Assembly (NCBI RefSeq): GCF_001613165.1
Contig: NZ_BDBV01000046.1
Location: 62,001 to 126,000 of the forward strand
DNA from: Nocardia mexicana NBRC 108244
GTDB lineage: Bacteria > Actinomycetota > Actinomycetes > Mycobacteriales > Mycobacteriaceae
Direction: 5' to 3'
DNA: 64,000 nucleotides
The notes below the pieces were generated by a model. The model was not told the origin of the DNA. It made no database searches and saw only the letters and a program-made list of their open reading frames with translations. The translations under genes and the position numbers were made by a program. Below are positions 52,230 through 60,351 of this stretch, piece after piece. How positions within the stretch are numbered: position 1 is the first letter of the stretch; each line of letters starts with the position of its first letter.

Positions 52230-53498
52230 TCAGCGGGCCACGGGCTCGAGAGGCTCCCATAGGGCGCTGACCGGCATCGCCATCATCTTCGGGCCGAAGG
52301 GCAACGTCTGGGATCCCGTGTGGAGCACGATCCCGGCCAGGAAATTGTCACCGAGGCGTTCGGAAAGATGCCGTAGTCCGCGGAAGTCACCTGGGCCCAC
52401 GGTGGATGCTGCCTTGACTTCGATGCCGACTACTTCGCCACGACGGTTTTCCAGGACGGCATCGACCTCTACCTGGTCTCGAGTTCGGTAATGGAAGAGT
52501 TCGGCCTCCTCGCCGGACCAGGTCAGCTGGCGTGCCAGCTCCATGAGGACGAATCCCTCGAGGAGGGGGCCGAATTGTCCTGTTGGGCGCAGCAGGCTGC
52601 GGGCATCAGTGCCTATCAGGCTGCCCGCTATCCCGGAGTCGACGAATGCCAGCTTCGGAGTTCTAGTGGCGCGGCTGCTGATGTTTCGGGACCACGCCGG
52701 GATTCGCTTGATCAGATAGACCTCTTCCAGCAGAGCGACATACTTCTTCACGGTTGTTGCGCCGAGGCCGAGCTCGTTGCCCAGCGTCGAGGTGGACAGC
52801 AGTTGGCCGGAGCGGGCGGCCAGCATCTGTACGAGCGCCCGCATCTCGCTGGTGCGTTCGATTTCCGACAGCTGTTGGACGTCTCGGGTGATCAGGTCTC
52901 CGACATAGGAATTGAAGAAGTTGCGCCGCCTACGATCGTTGGTCCGCGCCACCGCCTCCGGAAAGCCGCCCCGGACAAGGCGTTCCGCATATTCGATTCG
53001 GGAGACCGTGGACTGATGGTGCAGCTTGCTGCCGACTGCGAAGACCGCATCGATGAACCGATCGGGTGTTCCGTCGATCTCTCCCTGGGAGAACGGCCAT
53101 AACTCGATCGTCTCCATGCGACCCACCAAGGTGTCGGGCAACGACCGCAGACCCAACACCCGGGCCGATCCTGTAAGCAGGTACCGTCCGGGTCGCGGAT
53201 CCGCGTCGACCTGCGCCTTGATGGACAGCAGCAGGTCCGGTGCTCGTTGAATCTCGTCGATCACCATCAGATCTCGATAGTCGACGAATCCGTCGGGGTC
53301 CTGCAGTGCGGCCTGGCGTATCAGTGCAGTGTCGAGGTCTCGCCACTCGGATGCGCTACCCTTCGCAGTGAGACGAACCAGCGTGCTCTTACCGCATTGA
53401 CGGGCTCCGTTCACCAGCACTACGCGAGTGTCTGCGAGCGCATCGCTCACCAGGGTTTCCGCATGTCGAGGCAATGCTCGACCGAGTAATGTCTGCAT
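52230..53498 (-). CDS. AAA ATPase with DUF4143 (AAA_14 family)
   Basis: 422 residues. Walker A GARQCGKSTL is near residue 31, Walker B is LMVIDEIQRAP, sensor-like LLTGSARV follows; then a winged-helix/DUF4143 part (STLGNELGLGATTVKKYVALLEEVYLIKRIPAW) and a C-terminal nuclease-like fold (YRTRDQVEVDAVLENRRGEVVGIEVKAAS) with the D-(E)-xK arrangement. These proteins are widespread, sporadically distributed and often suspected to be mobile or defence/TA-linked; function unproven. It ends four bases after the oxygenase stop on the other strand. A five-copy 23-bp repeat lies upstream. Confidence 0.92.
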   Translation of the reverse strand: MQTLLGRALPRHAETLVSDALADTRVVLVNGARQCGKSTLVRLTAKGSASEWRDLDTALIRQAALQDPDGFVDYRDLMVIDEIQRAPDLLLSIKAQVDADPRPGRYLLTGSARVLGLRSLPDTLVGRMETIELWPFSQGEIDGTPDRFIDAVFAVGSKLHHQSTVSRIEYAERLVRGGFPEAVARTNDRRRRNFFNSYVGDLITRDVQQLSEIERTSEMRALVQMLAARSGQLLSTSTLGNELGLGATTVKKYVALLEEVYLIKRIPAWSRNISSRATRTPKLAFVDSGIAGSLIGTDARSLLRPTGQFGPLLEGFVLMELARQLTWSGEEAELFHYRTRDQVEVDAVLENRRGEVVGIEVKAASTVGPGDFRGLRHLSERLGDNFLAGIVLHTGSQTLPFGPKMMAMPVSALWEPLEPVAR

Positions 53499-53523
53499 CT
53501 GCGCTCCAGTTGGTCGGGCCGTA

Positions 53524-53638
53524 GCGCGTGGATCTGCCGCTACCTTGCGCGTGGATCTGCCGCTATTGTACGCGTGGATCTGCCGCTCTGGTGCGCGTGG
53601 ATCTGCCGTCTATATGCGTGTGGGTCTACCCCGCTGGT
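53524..53638. repeat. Iteron-like array, five units of exactly 23 bp, upstream of the DUF4143 ATPase gene
   Basis: Units start at 53524, 53547, 53570, 53593 and 53616; consensus GCGCGTGGATCTGCCGCT plus a variable five-base tail. The first four are nearly identical, the fifth is degenerate. A period of 23 is not a multiple of three, so it is not protein-driven. It ends about 60 bases before the next leftward gene's stop. Likely a binding array controlling the ATPase gene. Confidence 0.85.
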
Positions 53639-53700
53639 CACACCGGGCGGCTCGCCGTGCCCGGGCCATTGCGTCCCGGCCTCGAGAGAGTAGGCCGGGT

Positions 53701-55458
53701 CTACTTCTCCTGGATCTCGCGGTCCCAGTCTTCGTCCAGGGCCTGCCGGATGCGTTGGGAGAGTTCGGGGTTCCAGTCCGGGGGCTGGGCCACGGCGGAC
53801 CAGCCGTCCAGGACCAGGGTGCCGTAGCGGTGGCCGTGGCCGGACGGAACCTTCTGGGCGAGTGCGAGATCCGCGCTGATCTGCCAGAAGGTGACGATGG
53901 GCCACCAGCGCACCGAGCGCGAGACGTCGGGTCCGCGCGGCTCGGACAGCCAGTCCGGGCGTTCGAACAGCAGATCCGGCGACCACCACACGATGGGGTC
54001 CGAGGCGTGCTGGAGATAGGCCACGCGCGGTGAAAGCCATTGCCCCGGAGGTTGATTCAGTTCCTCGGCGGTCGCGGCGAAGCGCACCACCAACCCGTCG
54101 GCATAGACGGGCAGGATCTCCGGGGTGCCGGGGTCGCGGCGCTGTTCCACCTCGGTCCAGATGCGGTTGGAGTTCGGCGGGCCCACCCACAGCACCCCGT
54201 CGGCCTTCGCGCGGATATCGCCCAGGCCCGTGAACGCGGCCTCGGATCCCTGCGACCCCAGGCTCTCGCCGTAGACCAGCAGCTTCGGGCGGGCCTCCGG
54301 CGGGAGTTCGGACCAGCGGGCGTGCACCTTGTCGAACAGCAGCCGACCGGCCTGCGTCGCCTTCTCCCTGTCGGACAGGAACGACAGCACGCTGGGCAGG
54401 TAGGAATACTGGGTGGCCGCGATGGCGGTGTCGCCGCCGTACATGTACTCGATCGACTCGGCCGTGGTCGAATCGACCCAGCCGGTTCCGGTGGTCGTCA
54501 CCAGCACCAGTACCTTCCGGTCGAATGCCTTGGTGCGCTCCAGTTCTCGCACCACGAGGTCGGCGACGGCCTCGGGGTCGGGGGCGGATTCGAGTCCCGC
54601 GTACACCCGGATCGGTTCCGTCGCGGGCTTACCGGTGACCTCCGCTATGCGCCCGGCCGTCGGCACGAAGGAGACGAACCACCGTCCCTCGGAGCCCAGA
54701 GTGTCCCAGGGCGCCAACGACATCGGGCTGCCCGACCGCTCCGGGAGCCGCGGCTGCACCGCCGCCGGAGAGGTGCGGCCGTTGCGCAGACCGAACGCCG
54801 AATTCGCGGCATCGAAGAAGCCCCGCACCAGAATGCCCTGGAACAGCAGCACAATGGCGACGGCGACCACCACGACGCCACCGGCCAGCGACAGGGCGCG
54901 CGGCACCCGCAGTCGCGAACTCAACAGTCCGGCAACCTTGTTCACCGCCCAGCGCAGCGCGCGGAACAGCAGGATGAGCATCGCGAGAGTGGCGAACGCG
55001 AGCAGTTCGGTCCGCAGATATCCGGAGGTGGTGGTCCGGTCCATGCCCATCAGGCTCTGGATGTCGCGCTGCCACCGCGCGGACCGGGCCAGGATCGCGG
55101 CGGCGCCGCCGACGACCGCCACGATCACCGCCACCTTGACGGCGTCGCGCACGCCCTGCGACGGTTCGGTCACCGCGGCCAGGCGCTGCGGCAGCGCGGG
55201 CAGCCGCGGGCGGACCCAGCGCCGGAACATCCACTCCAGCGTCGCGCCCACGCCGTAGCCGATCGCCGCGGTCACCCCGCTGACCAACCCCTGGAAGATC
55301 CAGGTCCGCGGCAGCAGCGACGGCGACACCGACCACGCGAAGAAGATCGCCGCGACCACCACACCGAGATAACTCGGGTGCATCTTGCGCTCGGCGGTCC
55401 GTATCCGATCCAGGAGGCGGGCGCCGAGGGAGGCCTTCGGCAGCGAATCCTCGGTCAT
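53701..55458 (-). CDS. Membrane-embedded alpha/beta hydrolase (alpha/beta-hydrolase_9-type)
   Basis: 585 residues. The first ~220 hold four or five membrane helices (YLGVVVAAIFFAWSV, VAVIVAVVGGAAAILA, LLAFATLAMLILLFRAL, LAGGVVVVAVAIVLLFQGIL). The C-terminal part is an extracytoplasmic or cytoplasmic hydrolase with nucleophile elbow LVYGESLGSQG and a C-terminal GHGHRYGT. The family is restricted mostly to actinobacteria and uncharacterised. Monocistronic; the ATG at 55458 lies in a short gap from the TerD gene. Confidence 0.88.
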   Translation of the reverse strand: MTEDSLPKASLGARLLDRIRTAERKMHPSYLGVVVAAIFFAWSVSPSLLPRTWIFQGLVSGVTAAIGYGVGATLEWMFRRWVRPRLPALPQRLAAVTEPSQGVRDAVKVAVIVAVVGGAAAILARSARWQRDIQSLMGMDRTTTSGYLRTELLAFATLAMLILLFRALRWAVNKVAGLLSSRLRVPRALSLAGGVVVVAVAIVLLFQGILVRGFFDAANSAFGLRNGRTSPAAVQPRLPERSGSPMSLAPWDTLGSEGRWFVSFVPTAGRIAEVTGKPATEPIRVYAGLESAPDPEAVADLVVRELERTKAFDRKVLVLVTTTGTGWVDSTTAESIEYMYGGDTAIAATQYSYLPSVLSFLSDREKATQAGRLLFDKVHARWSELPPEARPKLLVYGESLGSQGSEAAFTGLGDIRAKADGVLWVGPPNSNRIWTEVEQRRDPGTPEILPVYADGLVVRFAATAEELNQPPGQWLSPRVAYLQHASDPIVWWSPDLLFERPDWLSEPRGPDVSRSVRWWPIVTFWQISADLALAQKVPSGHGHRYGTLVLDGWSAVAQPPDWNPELSQRIRQALDEDWDREIQEK

Positions 55459-55570
55459 AACCAGAGTGTTGCCGGTTGGCCCCGGCGACTGTCGTTGCCA
55501 CGCGGGTGAGCGTGTGCATCCGGCGCGGTCCCGCCGCCGAGGAGGAGTTCGGCGGTAGTGGCGCGGCCGG

Positions 55571-56137
55571 TCAGCGCAGGTATTTGCCGAGCAGCGGTAC
55601 CGCGTCGACCGGATGCGCCGCCGTAATGCCCTCCGCTACCTGCCGGAACTGCCACCCAGAGGCACCGCGCTCCAAGACTCCCATCACCAATCCGCTATAC
55701 GGCCCGGCGGGCAGTCGGTAGCGGGTGATCTCGATGCCCGCCTCGTCGTCCAGCAGGCGGCAGTACGCCCGCTCGATACCTTCGAACGTCTGGCCGCTGT
55801 AGCAGGTCACGAGCAGCACGATCGTGGTCACCTGTTCCGGCAGCCGCGTGAAGTCGACGCTGATCACCTCGTCGTCGCCCGGACCCTCGCCGGTGACGCT
55901 GTCGCCGTGATGGCGCACCGACCCGTCGTCGGTGCCGAGCCGCTCGTGATAGACGACGTCGACCAGCTGATCGCCGGTGAACAGCAGCGCGGCCGAGTTC
56001 AGATCGATCTCGGTCTTGCCGCCGCCGAACCACCACCACCAGGACTTCCGCTGCCGCGGATGTGTCGGGTCCCAGCCCAGCCCCATGACGATGTGGTCGA
56101 TCGGTGCGCCGCTCGATCGGTGCAGCGGAATGAGCAC
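55571..56137 (-). CDS. TerD family stress protein
   Basis: 188 residues with the TerD calcium-binding beta sandwich: VMGLGWDP, EIDLNSAALLFTG, DSVTGEGPGDDEVISVDFTRLPEQVTTIVLLVTCYSGQTFEGI and a C-terminal WQFRQVAEGI. The acidic GEGPGDDE loop is the usual metal-binding site. GTG 56137 with GGGGAGGGG nine bases upstream is preferred to GTG 56170. Single TerD genes in actinomycetes are linked to tellurite/oxidative or envelope stress; here it is not in a ter cluster. Confidence 0.9.
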   Translation of the reverse strand: MLIPLHRSSGAPIDHIVMGLGWDPTHPRQRKSWWWWFGGGKTEIDLNSAALLFTGDQLVDVVYHERLGTDDGSVRHHGDSVTGEGPGDDEVISVDFTRLPEQVTTIVLLVTCYSGQTFEGIERAYCRLLDDEAGIEITRYRLPAGPYSGLVMGVLERGASGWQFRQVAEGITAAHPVDAVPLLGKYLR

Positions 56138-56384
56138 CGCGTTGCTCCCCTCCCCGGACCGCGGTGACACAGTGCCGGACGTCTGGGCCTACTCGAGCAC
56201 CAACCCTAACGGAATCGGCTGCGGGGGAGCGGGTTCGGAGCGGAATGCGATCATCGAACAGACAGTGCGTTCGCAGCGCGAAACGGCGGCCGCCCGGCGG
56301 GCGTTTACCCGGCAAACTGTGACAGACTGTCCCAGACAAGTTCGCGGCCGCCATTCGCGCCGCCGACCGACGACAGGAGTGATC

Positions 56385-56831
56385 ATGGGGCTCAGGAGGA
56401 GGAAGCGCCGGGCGAGCCAGGCGCTGGTCGAGGGCAGGACGCCGAAGAACCCGGTCGTGCTCGACGCGCGCACCCCCGACAGCACCGCCGCCCGGCTGTT
56501 CGGTCTCGGCCTGGCCGGAACCGGCGCCGCTCACTTCACCGCGCCCCAGGTCTTCGATCAGCTCACCCGCGTGGCGTTCCCCCGGTCGACGCGGCAGTGG
56601 ACCTACAGCAATGGATTCACCGAACTGCTGCTCGGCCTCGCGATCACGCTGCGCCGCACCCGCACGCTGGGTGTCATCGGCCTGATCGCCTACGTCGCGT
56701 TCCTCGGCAGCCGGATGGTCGGCCGCAGCGGAGCCCCGAGCGGCGCGCACAGCGCCGCCGACCGCAAACCCGCCTCACCGTCGCAGGTCGACGCGACCGC
56801 GTCCGATTCCTCGGGATCGTCGCTGTCGTGA
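56385..56831 (+). CDS. DoxX-like small membrane protein
   Basis: 148 residues. After a basic N-terminus, the segments ARLFGLGLAGTGAAHFTAPQVFDQL and GFTELLLGLAITL..RTLGVIGLIAYVAFLGSRM match the DoxX-like pattern of three to four helices with an H-(F/Y)-P-type loop. The last 40 residues are Ser/Ala-rich and hydrophilic. AGGAG precedes ATG 56385. A GACAGACTGTC palindrome (56321-56331) in the gap to terD may be an operator. Confidence 0.75.
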   Translation: MGLRRRKRRASQALVEGRTPKNPVVLDARTPDSTAARLFGLGLAGTGAAHFTAPQVFDQLTRVAFPRSTRQWTYSNGFTELLLGLAITLRRTRTLGVIGLIAYVAFLGSRMVGRSGAPSGAHSAADRKPASPSQVDATASDSSGSSLS

Positions 56832-56968
56832 TCGACGTCGGGTAGTGGTGCGAGACGCTGCCCACATCTGATATCCGCATTGCGGGGAATCGCCCCGAAC
56901 TCCACTGCGTTCAGAGCAGGAGCATGCGCAGGCAACGGTTGCGGCGCACTCGAGCGGTAGGAGTGGTC

Positions 56969-57376
56969 ATGTCCACGAAGGCAGGGATCGAGCGGATCGC
57001 AACGACGCCGGATTGGTACGAGCCGTACAAGATCTCGCAGGCGATCCGGGCCGGGGGCGTGCTGTACGTCTCGGGGCAGGCCGGAATCGATGAGCGGGGC
57101 AGGACCGTCGAGGGCGGTTTCAGGGAGCAGGGGCGTCAGGCGTTCCGGAACATCGAACGGGTACTGGCGGCGGCGGGCGCCACGCTCGACGACGTGGTCA
57201 AGGTGACGATCATGGTCCGGGATATGGCCGCTCACCTGGGGCAGGTCATCGAGTTGCGCGAGGAGTTCCTGTCCGAGCCGTACCCGGCCGACACCTTGCT
57301 CGAGGTCTCGTCGCTGGCACAACCGGACTGGCTGATCGAGGTCGACGTCATCGCCCTCGACCGCGGGACGGCGTAA
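56969..57376 (+). CDS. RidA family protein (YjgF/YER057c/UK114)
   Basis: 135 residues. Typical sequence ISQAIRAGGVLYVSGQAGIDERG, QAFRNIERVLAAAGATLDDVVKVTIMVRDMA and the C-terminal LLEVSSLAQPDWLIEVDVIAL. The arginine that marks imine-deaminating RidA (IE(V/I)xxxA-R) is not seen at the usual C-terminal place, so it may belong to another RidA subgroup. ATG 56969 has GGAGTGGTC before it. Confidence 0.9.
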   Translation: MSTKAGIERIATTPDWYEPYKISQAIRAGGVLYVSGQAGIDERGRTVEGGFREQGRQAFRNIERVLAAAGATLDDVVKVTIMVRDMAAHLGQVIELREEFLSEPYPADTLLEVSSLAQPDWLIEVDVIALDRGTA

Positions 57377-57445
57377 CGCCGACCGGGCCGCGACGCGTCG
57401 GCTCCGGTACCGTGGCGTGCGCCGAGGCAGTGCGGGGAGGGGCTG

Positions 57446-58489
57446 GTGGTCGTGCGAGATCGATGGGCAACGAAACTTCGGCAGGCCGTGCGGGCGCTGT
57501 CGTGCGGGGCGGCGGTGGCCGCGCTGGCGGCGAGCTGCGGCACACCGGAGGCGGCGCCGCAGTTTCCGGCGGTCGTCACCGGGGGCGAGTCGCATCTGTA
57601 TCCCGAGGGCGTGGCGTGGGATCCGACGCGGCAGACGTTCCTGGTCGGGTCGCTGGGGGAGGGCACGGTGTCCGAGGTGCGCCCGGACGGCACCGTCCGC
57701 ACCATCGTCGACGACGGGGTGATGGTGTCCACGCTGGGGATCCAGGTGGACGCGGCGCACGGCCGGATTCTCGCGACCTACCAGGATCCGGGTACCGGCA
57801 GCAGAACCTCTGACAAGACCTTCGCCCGCCAGGCGGGCCTCGGCATCTTCGACCTGGCCACCGGCGCCCTCATCCACCGTGTCGATCTCGGCCAAAAGCA
57901 CGCCGAGAATATGGGGGGCCAGGATAGTGATTCGGCCGATCCGCACGGGCCCGACGACGTCGCGGTCGATGCCGCCGGTAACGCCTACGTCACCGATATC
58001 GCGGGTGGCTCGGTCTATCGCGTCGATCCCTCGGGCCACGCCGAGTTGCTGCTGAACAACCCCGGCCTGCTGGGCCGGGACGGTGTGGGTCCCAACGGAA
58101 TCGCCTGGCATCCCGGCGGTTACCTGTTGATGGCGCGCTACAACCCCGGCGCGGTGTTCCGGATACCGGTGGACGATCCGCAACGAGTCACCGAGGTCGC
58201 CCTGGACCAGCCGATGTCCGGGGCGGACGGCCTCGCGCTGCTGCCCGACGGCACCCTCACGGTGGTCACCAACCGCCTTGCCGCCCAGACGGAGCCGGGC
58301 GTCACGATCCTGCGCAGCGACGACGACTGGCGCTCCGCGCGCCGGGTCGCCCGCCACGAGCCGTGGCCCGCCCCGGACCCCACCACCGTCACCGCGACCC
58401 CGCACGGCGCCTACGTCCTCACCGGCCGCCTCACCGACGTCTTCGCCGGACATCCCAGCGCCCCCTTCGAGATCCGCCGCCTGCCCTGA
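57446..58489 (+). CDS. Exported SMP-30/gluconolactonase-like beta-propeller lipoprotein
   Basis: 347 residues. The signal peptide ends LAASCGT, a good lipobox with cysteine near residue 31. The body shows propeller repeats: YPEGVAWDPTRQTFLVGSLGEGTVSEVRPDG, GPDDVAVDAAGNAYVTDIAGGSVYRVDPSG, GPNGIAWHPGGYLLMARYNPGAVFRIPVDDP and GADGLALLPDGTLTVVTNR. Metal or ligand sites are possible but not assignable. Probably a cell-surface sensor or lactonase. Confidence 0.88.
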   Translation: MVVRDRWATKLRQAVRALSCGAAVAALAASCGTPEAAPQFPAVVTGGESHLYPEGVAWDPTRQTFLVGSLGEGTVSEVRPDGTVRTIVDDGVMVSTLGIQVDAAHGRILATYQDPGTGSRTSDKTFARQAGLGIFDLATGALIHRVDLGQKHAENMGGQDSDSADPHGPDDVAVDAAGNAYVTDIAGGSVYRVDPSGHAELLLNNPGLLGRDGVGPNGIAWHPGGYLLMARYNPGAVFRIPVDDPQRVTEVALDQPMSGADGLALLPDGTLTVVTNRLAAQTEPGVTILRSDDDWRSARRVARHEPWPAPDPTTVTATPHGAYVLTGRLTDVFAGHPSAPFEIRRLP

Positions 58490-58597
58490 TCCCGCGCCCG
58501 GCTGGCGGAAAATGACATATGGCACATCGATTCGCGGTTTCGGCGGCGGGCGGACCGGCAATCCCCGATATGGAGGCACGGAGCCTGGGGAGAAGGT

Positions 58598-58816
58598 ATG
58601 GGACATCTACGCTGGCGTTTGGAATCCGCCGTAGCCACGGCGCAACGGCCGCTGAACCTGGAGACCGCGACGCGGCTGCGGCGGCGCGTGGAAGCTCTCG
58701 CCCAGGAGGTCGAGACCGGCAGCTTCACCGGTGTCGAACGCAGCACGCTGTGCCGCCTCCGGCACCAGGCCATCCAGACGGCCGAACTCGCGATCCGGCG
58801 GGCCGATACGGCCTAG
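58598..58816 (+). CDS. Small hypothetical protein
   Basis: 72 residues, charged and helical (ETATRLRRRVEALAQEVETGSFTGVERSTLCRLRHQAIQTAELAI), with no membrane segment. GGAGAAGGT precedes ATG 58598. It ends five bases from the stop of the convergent MerR gene. No family recognised. Confidence 0.65.
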   Translation: MGHLRWRLESAVATAQRPLNLETATRLRRRVEALAQEVETGSFTGVERSTLCRLRHQAIQTAELAIRRADTA

Positions 58817-58821
58817 CGGCT

Positions 58822-59541
58822 TCAGTGCGTATCCGCCGTCTCCTGCGGGGGTAGTTCCGCGTACCGGGCGAAGGCCTGGTCGAGGAGTTCGGAGGCGGCG
58901 CGGGTAGTGATCAACCGGGCGATGGCCAGATCCGACTCGAGTTTCATACGGTCCTTCGGGGTGCGCTCCGACTCCTCGTAGCCCTGCCGGGCGAGGCAGT
59001 AGAACAGTTCCGAGGCGTACCAGTCCGCGATCTGATCGCAGGCGCCGCGCAGCTGTTCGACCAGTTGGAACGATGCGGTCGTGGACAACCCGGCCTCGAC
59101 GAGGCGGGTGGCCAGATCGCTGCAGCGCGGATTGGTCAGCTGGTACGCGTCCAGCGGATCGTTGCTGGTGTCGAGCACCTGCCGGATGTACTCGGGGAGT
59201 TCCGGGGCGCGCTGCTCGGGGCCGGGCTCGTTCACCGCCGGAAAGGGTGTCGTCGGCGTTTCCGAGGGGACCGGTTCGCTGACGCCGAGCACATCGGCCA
59301 AGCCGTCGCCGCGGTCCCAGGCGTCGAGGAGTTCGCGGATTCCGTTCAGCTTCATGCCGCGACTCAGCAGGCGGCTGATGGTTTGCAGCCGATTGAGATG
59401 ATCCGAACCGTAGTAACCGACCCGCCCGCGAACATCGGGGGACGGCAGCAACCCACGCTCGTGGTACACGCGGACGCTACGCACCGTAGTGTCGGCGGCC
59501 CGCGCAAGTTCGTCGATCGTGAACTCCGACTGCACAGCCAT
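58822..59541 (-). CDS. MerR family transcriptional regulator
   Basis: 239 residues. The N-terminal MerR helix-turn-helix reads FTIDELARAADTTVRSVRVYHERGLLPSPDVRGRVGYYGSDHLNRLQTISRLLSRGMKLNGIRELL; the rest is a helical effector domain without the cysteines of metal sensors. ATG 59541 is used with AAGAGG before it. The intergenic region to the divergent WhiB-like gene holds a nine-base inverted repeat, a likely binding site. Confidence 0.92.
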   Translation of the reverse strand: MAVQSEFTIDELARAADTTVRSVRVYHERGLLPSPDVRGRVGYYGSDHLNRLQTISRLLSRGMKLNGIRELLDAWDRGDGLADVLGVSEPVPSETPTTPFPAVNEPGPEQRAPELPEYIRQVLDTSNDPLDAYQLTNPRCSDLATRLVEAGLSTTASFQLVEQLRGACDQIADWYASELFYCLARQGYEESERTPKDRMKLESDLAIARLITTRAASELLDQAFARYAELPPQETADTH

Positions 59542-59575
59542 ACCTCTTAGCAAACCACAACTAACCCCGTAGAAA

Positions 59576-59614
59576 ACGTATCGTGCCTAAACGAGCCGTT
59601 AAGCAACGATACGT
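59576..59614. promoter_or_regulatory. Inverted repeat ACGTATCGT / ACGATACGT
   Basis: Perfect nine-base arms at 59576-59584 and 59606-59614 with a 21-base centre, in an AT-richer gap between the MerR and WhiB-like genes. Suits a dimeric regulator controlling both, or a hairpin. Confidence 0.6.
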
Positions 59615-59803
59615 CTAGATCACCACTTGGTCAACGTGCCGTTGCGTAGCGGCGTAAGTGCTTGCTGCTGGTCGAATCGTCGGTTAACGTGCGGAGTACA
59701 GCAGTTCGCTGCTGGTTTCCGGGGACTGTTGAGCAGCCCCGATGCCCGCCCGACCAGTGGCCCGCGCTCTTTCGGCGCGTGCCCGGCATCCCCGGAGACG
59801 GCT

Positions 59804-60301
59804 ATGACCATTCCACAGACACGTCGGTTACTCATCGGCTCGCACGCACCGACGCACATCTCGACTGTTGCTCCCAAACCCGTTGCTCCCAAACCGGTTT
59901 CGCCTCCGGCCGTCGCCACCAAGGGTGCGCACCGGCCGCCGTGCGCGGATGGGCCCGACGACTGGGATCTCGATGTCGGAACTCCGGACTCGTGGCGGAC
60001 CGCGGTGCGAACCTGCAACAGCTGTCCCCTGTTCACGAACTGCCGCCAGCTCGCGGAAACGCTGATCGAACGCGGCGACGGCCCGCGGGCGATGATCTGG
60101 GCGGGCGTCGCCTACGACAGTGCGGGCAGAATCGTGGAGAACCTCGATCGGCACCGCGCCACGCCCGCCGATCACAAGCGGCCCCTGCGCATCATCCGCA
60201 CCGGTACGAGGCCGGTGTGCGCCGAATCCACCGCGCCCACCCCGCGGCGGCGTATCGTGCTCGGCCATCGGCTCCGGCCGGCGGCAACCGGCGGCCAGTG
60301 A
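59804..60301 (+). CDS. WhiB-like (Wbl) iron-sulfur protein
   Basis: 165 residues. Four cysteines are spaced as in Wbl proteins: Cys47, then Cys71-x2-Cys74-x5-Cys80 (CNSCPLFTNC), which would hold a 4Fe-4S cluster. The downstream MIWAGVAYD replaces the usual G(V/I)WGG turn, and the C-terminus is basic (TPRRRIVLGHRLR), suited to DNA contact. The proline/alanine N-terminal extension of about 40 residues is unusual. ATG 59804 follows GGAGACGG. Target genes unknown. Confidence 0.82.
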   Translation: MTIPQTRRLLIGSHAPTHISTVAPKPVAPKPVSPPAVATKGAHRPPCADGPDDWDLDVGTPDSWRTAVRTCNSCPLFTNCRQLAETLIERGDGPRAMIWAGVAYDSAGRIVENLDRHRATPADHKRPLRIIRTGTRPVCAESTAPTPRRRIVLGHRLRPAATGGQ

Positions 60302-60351
60302 CCGATACTGTGCACGACAATTCGGAATCTAGTTGTAGCGGTGGGTAACTC

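Noticed and set aside
53524..53638. Could the 23-bp units be a CRISPR array?
   Set aside because: Units are contiguous with only a five-base variable tail, so there are no spacers, and no cas genes are nearby.
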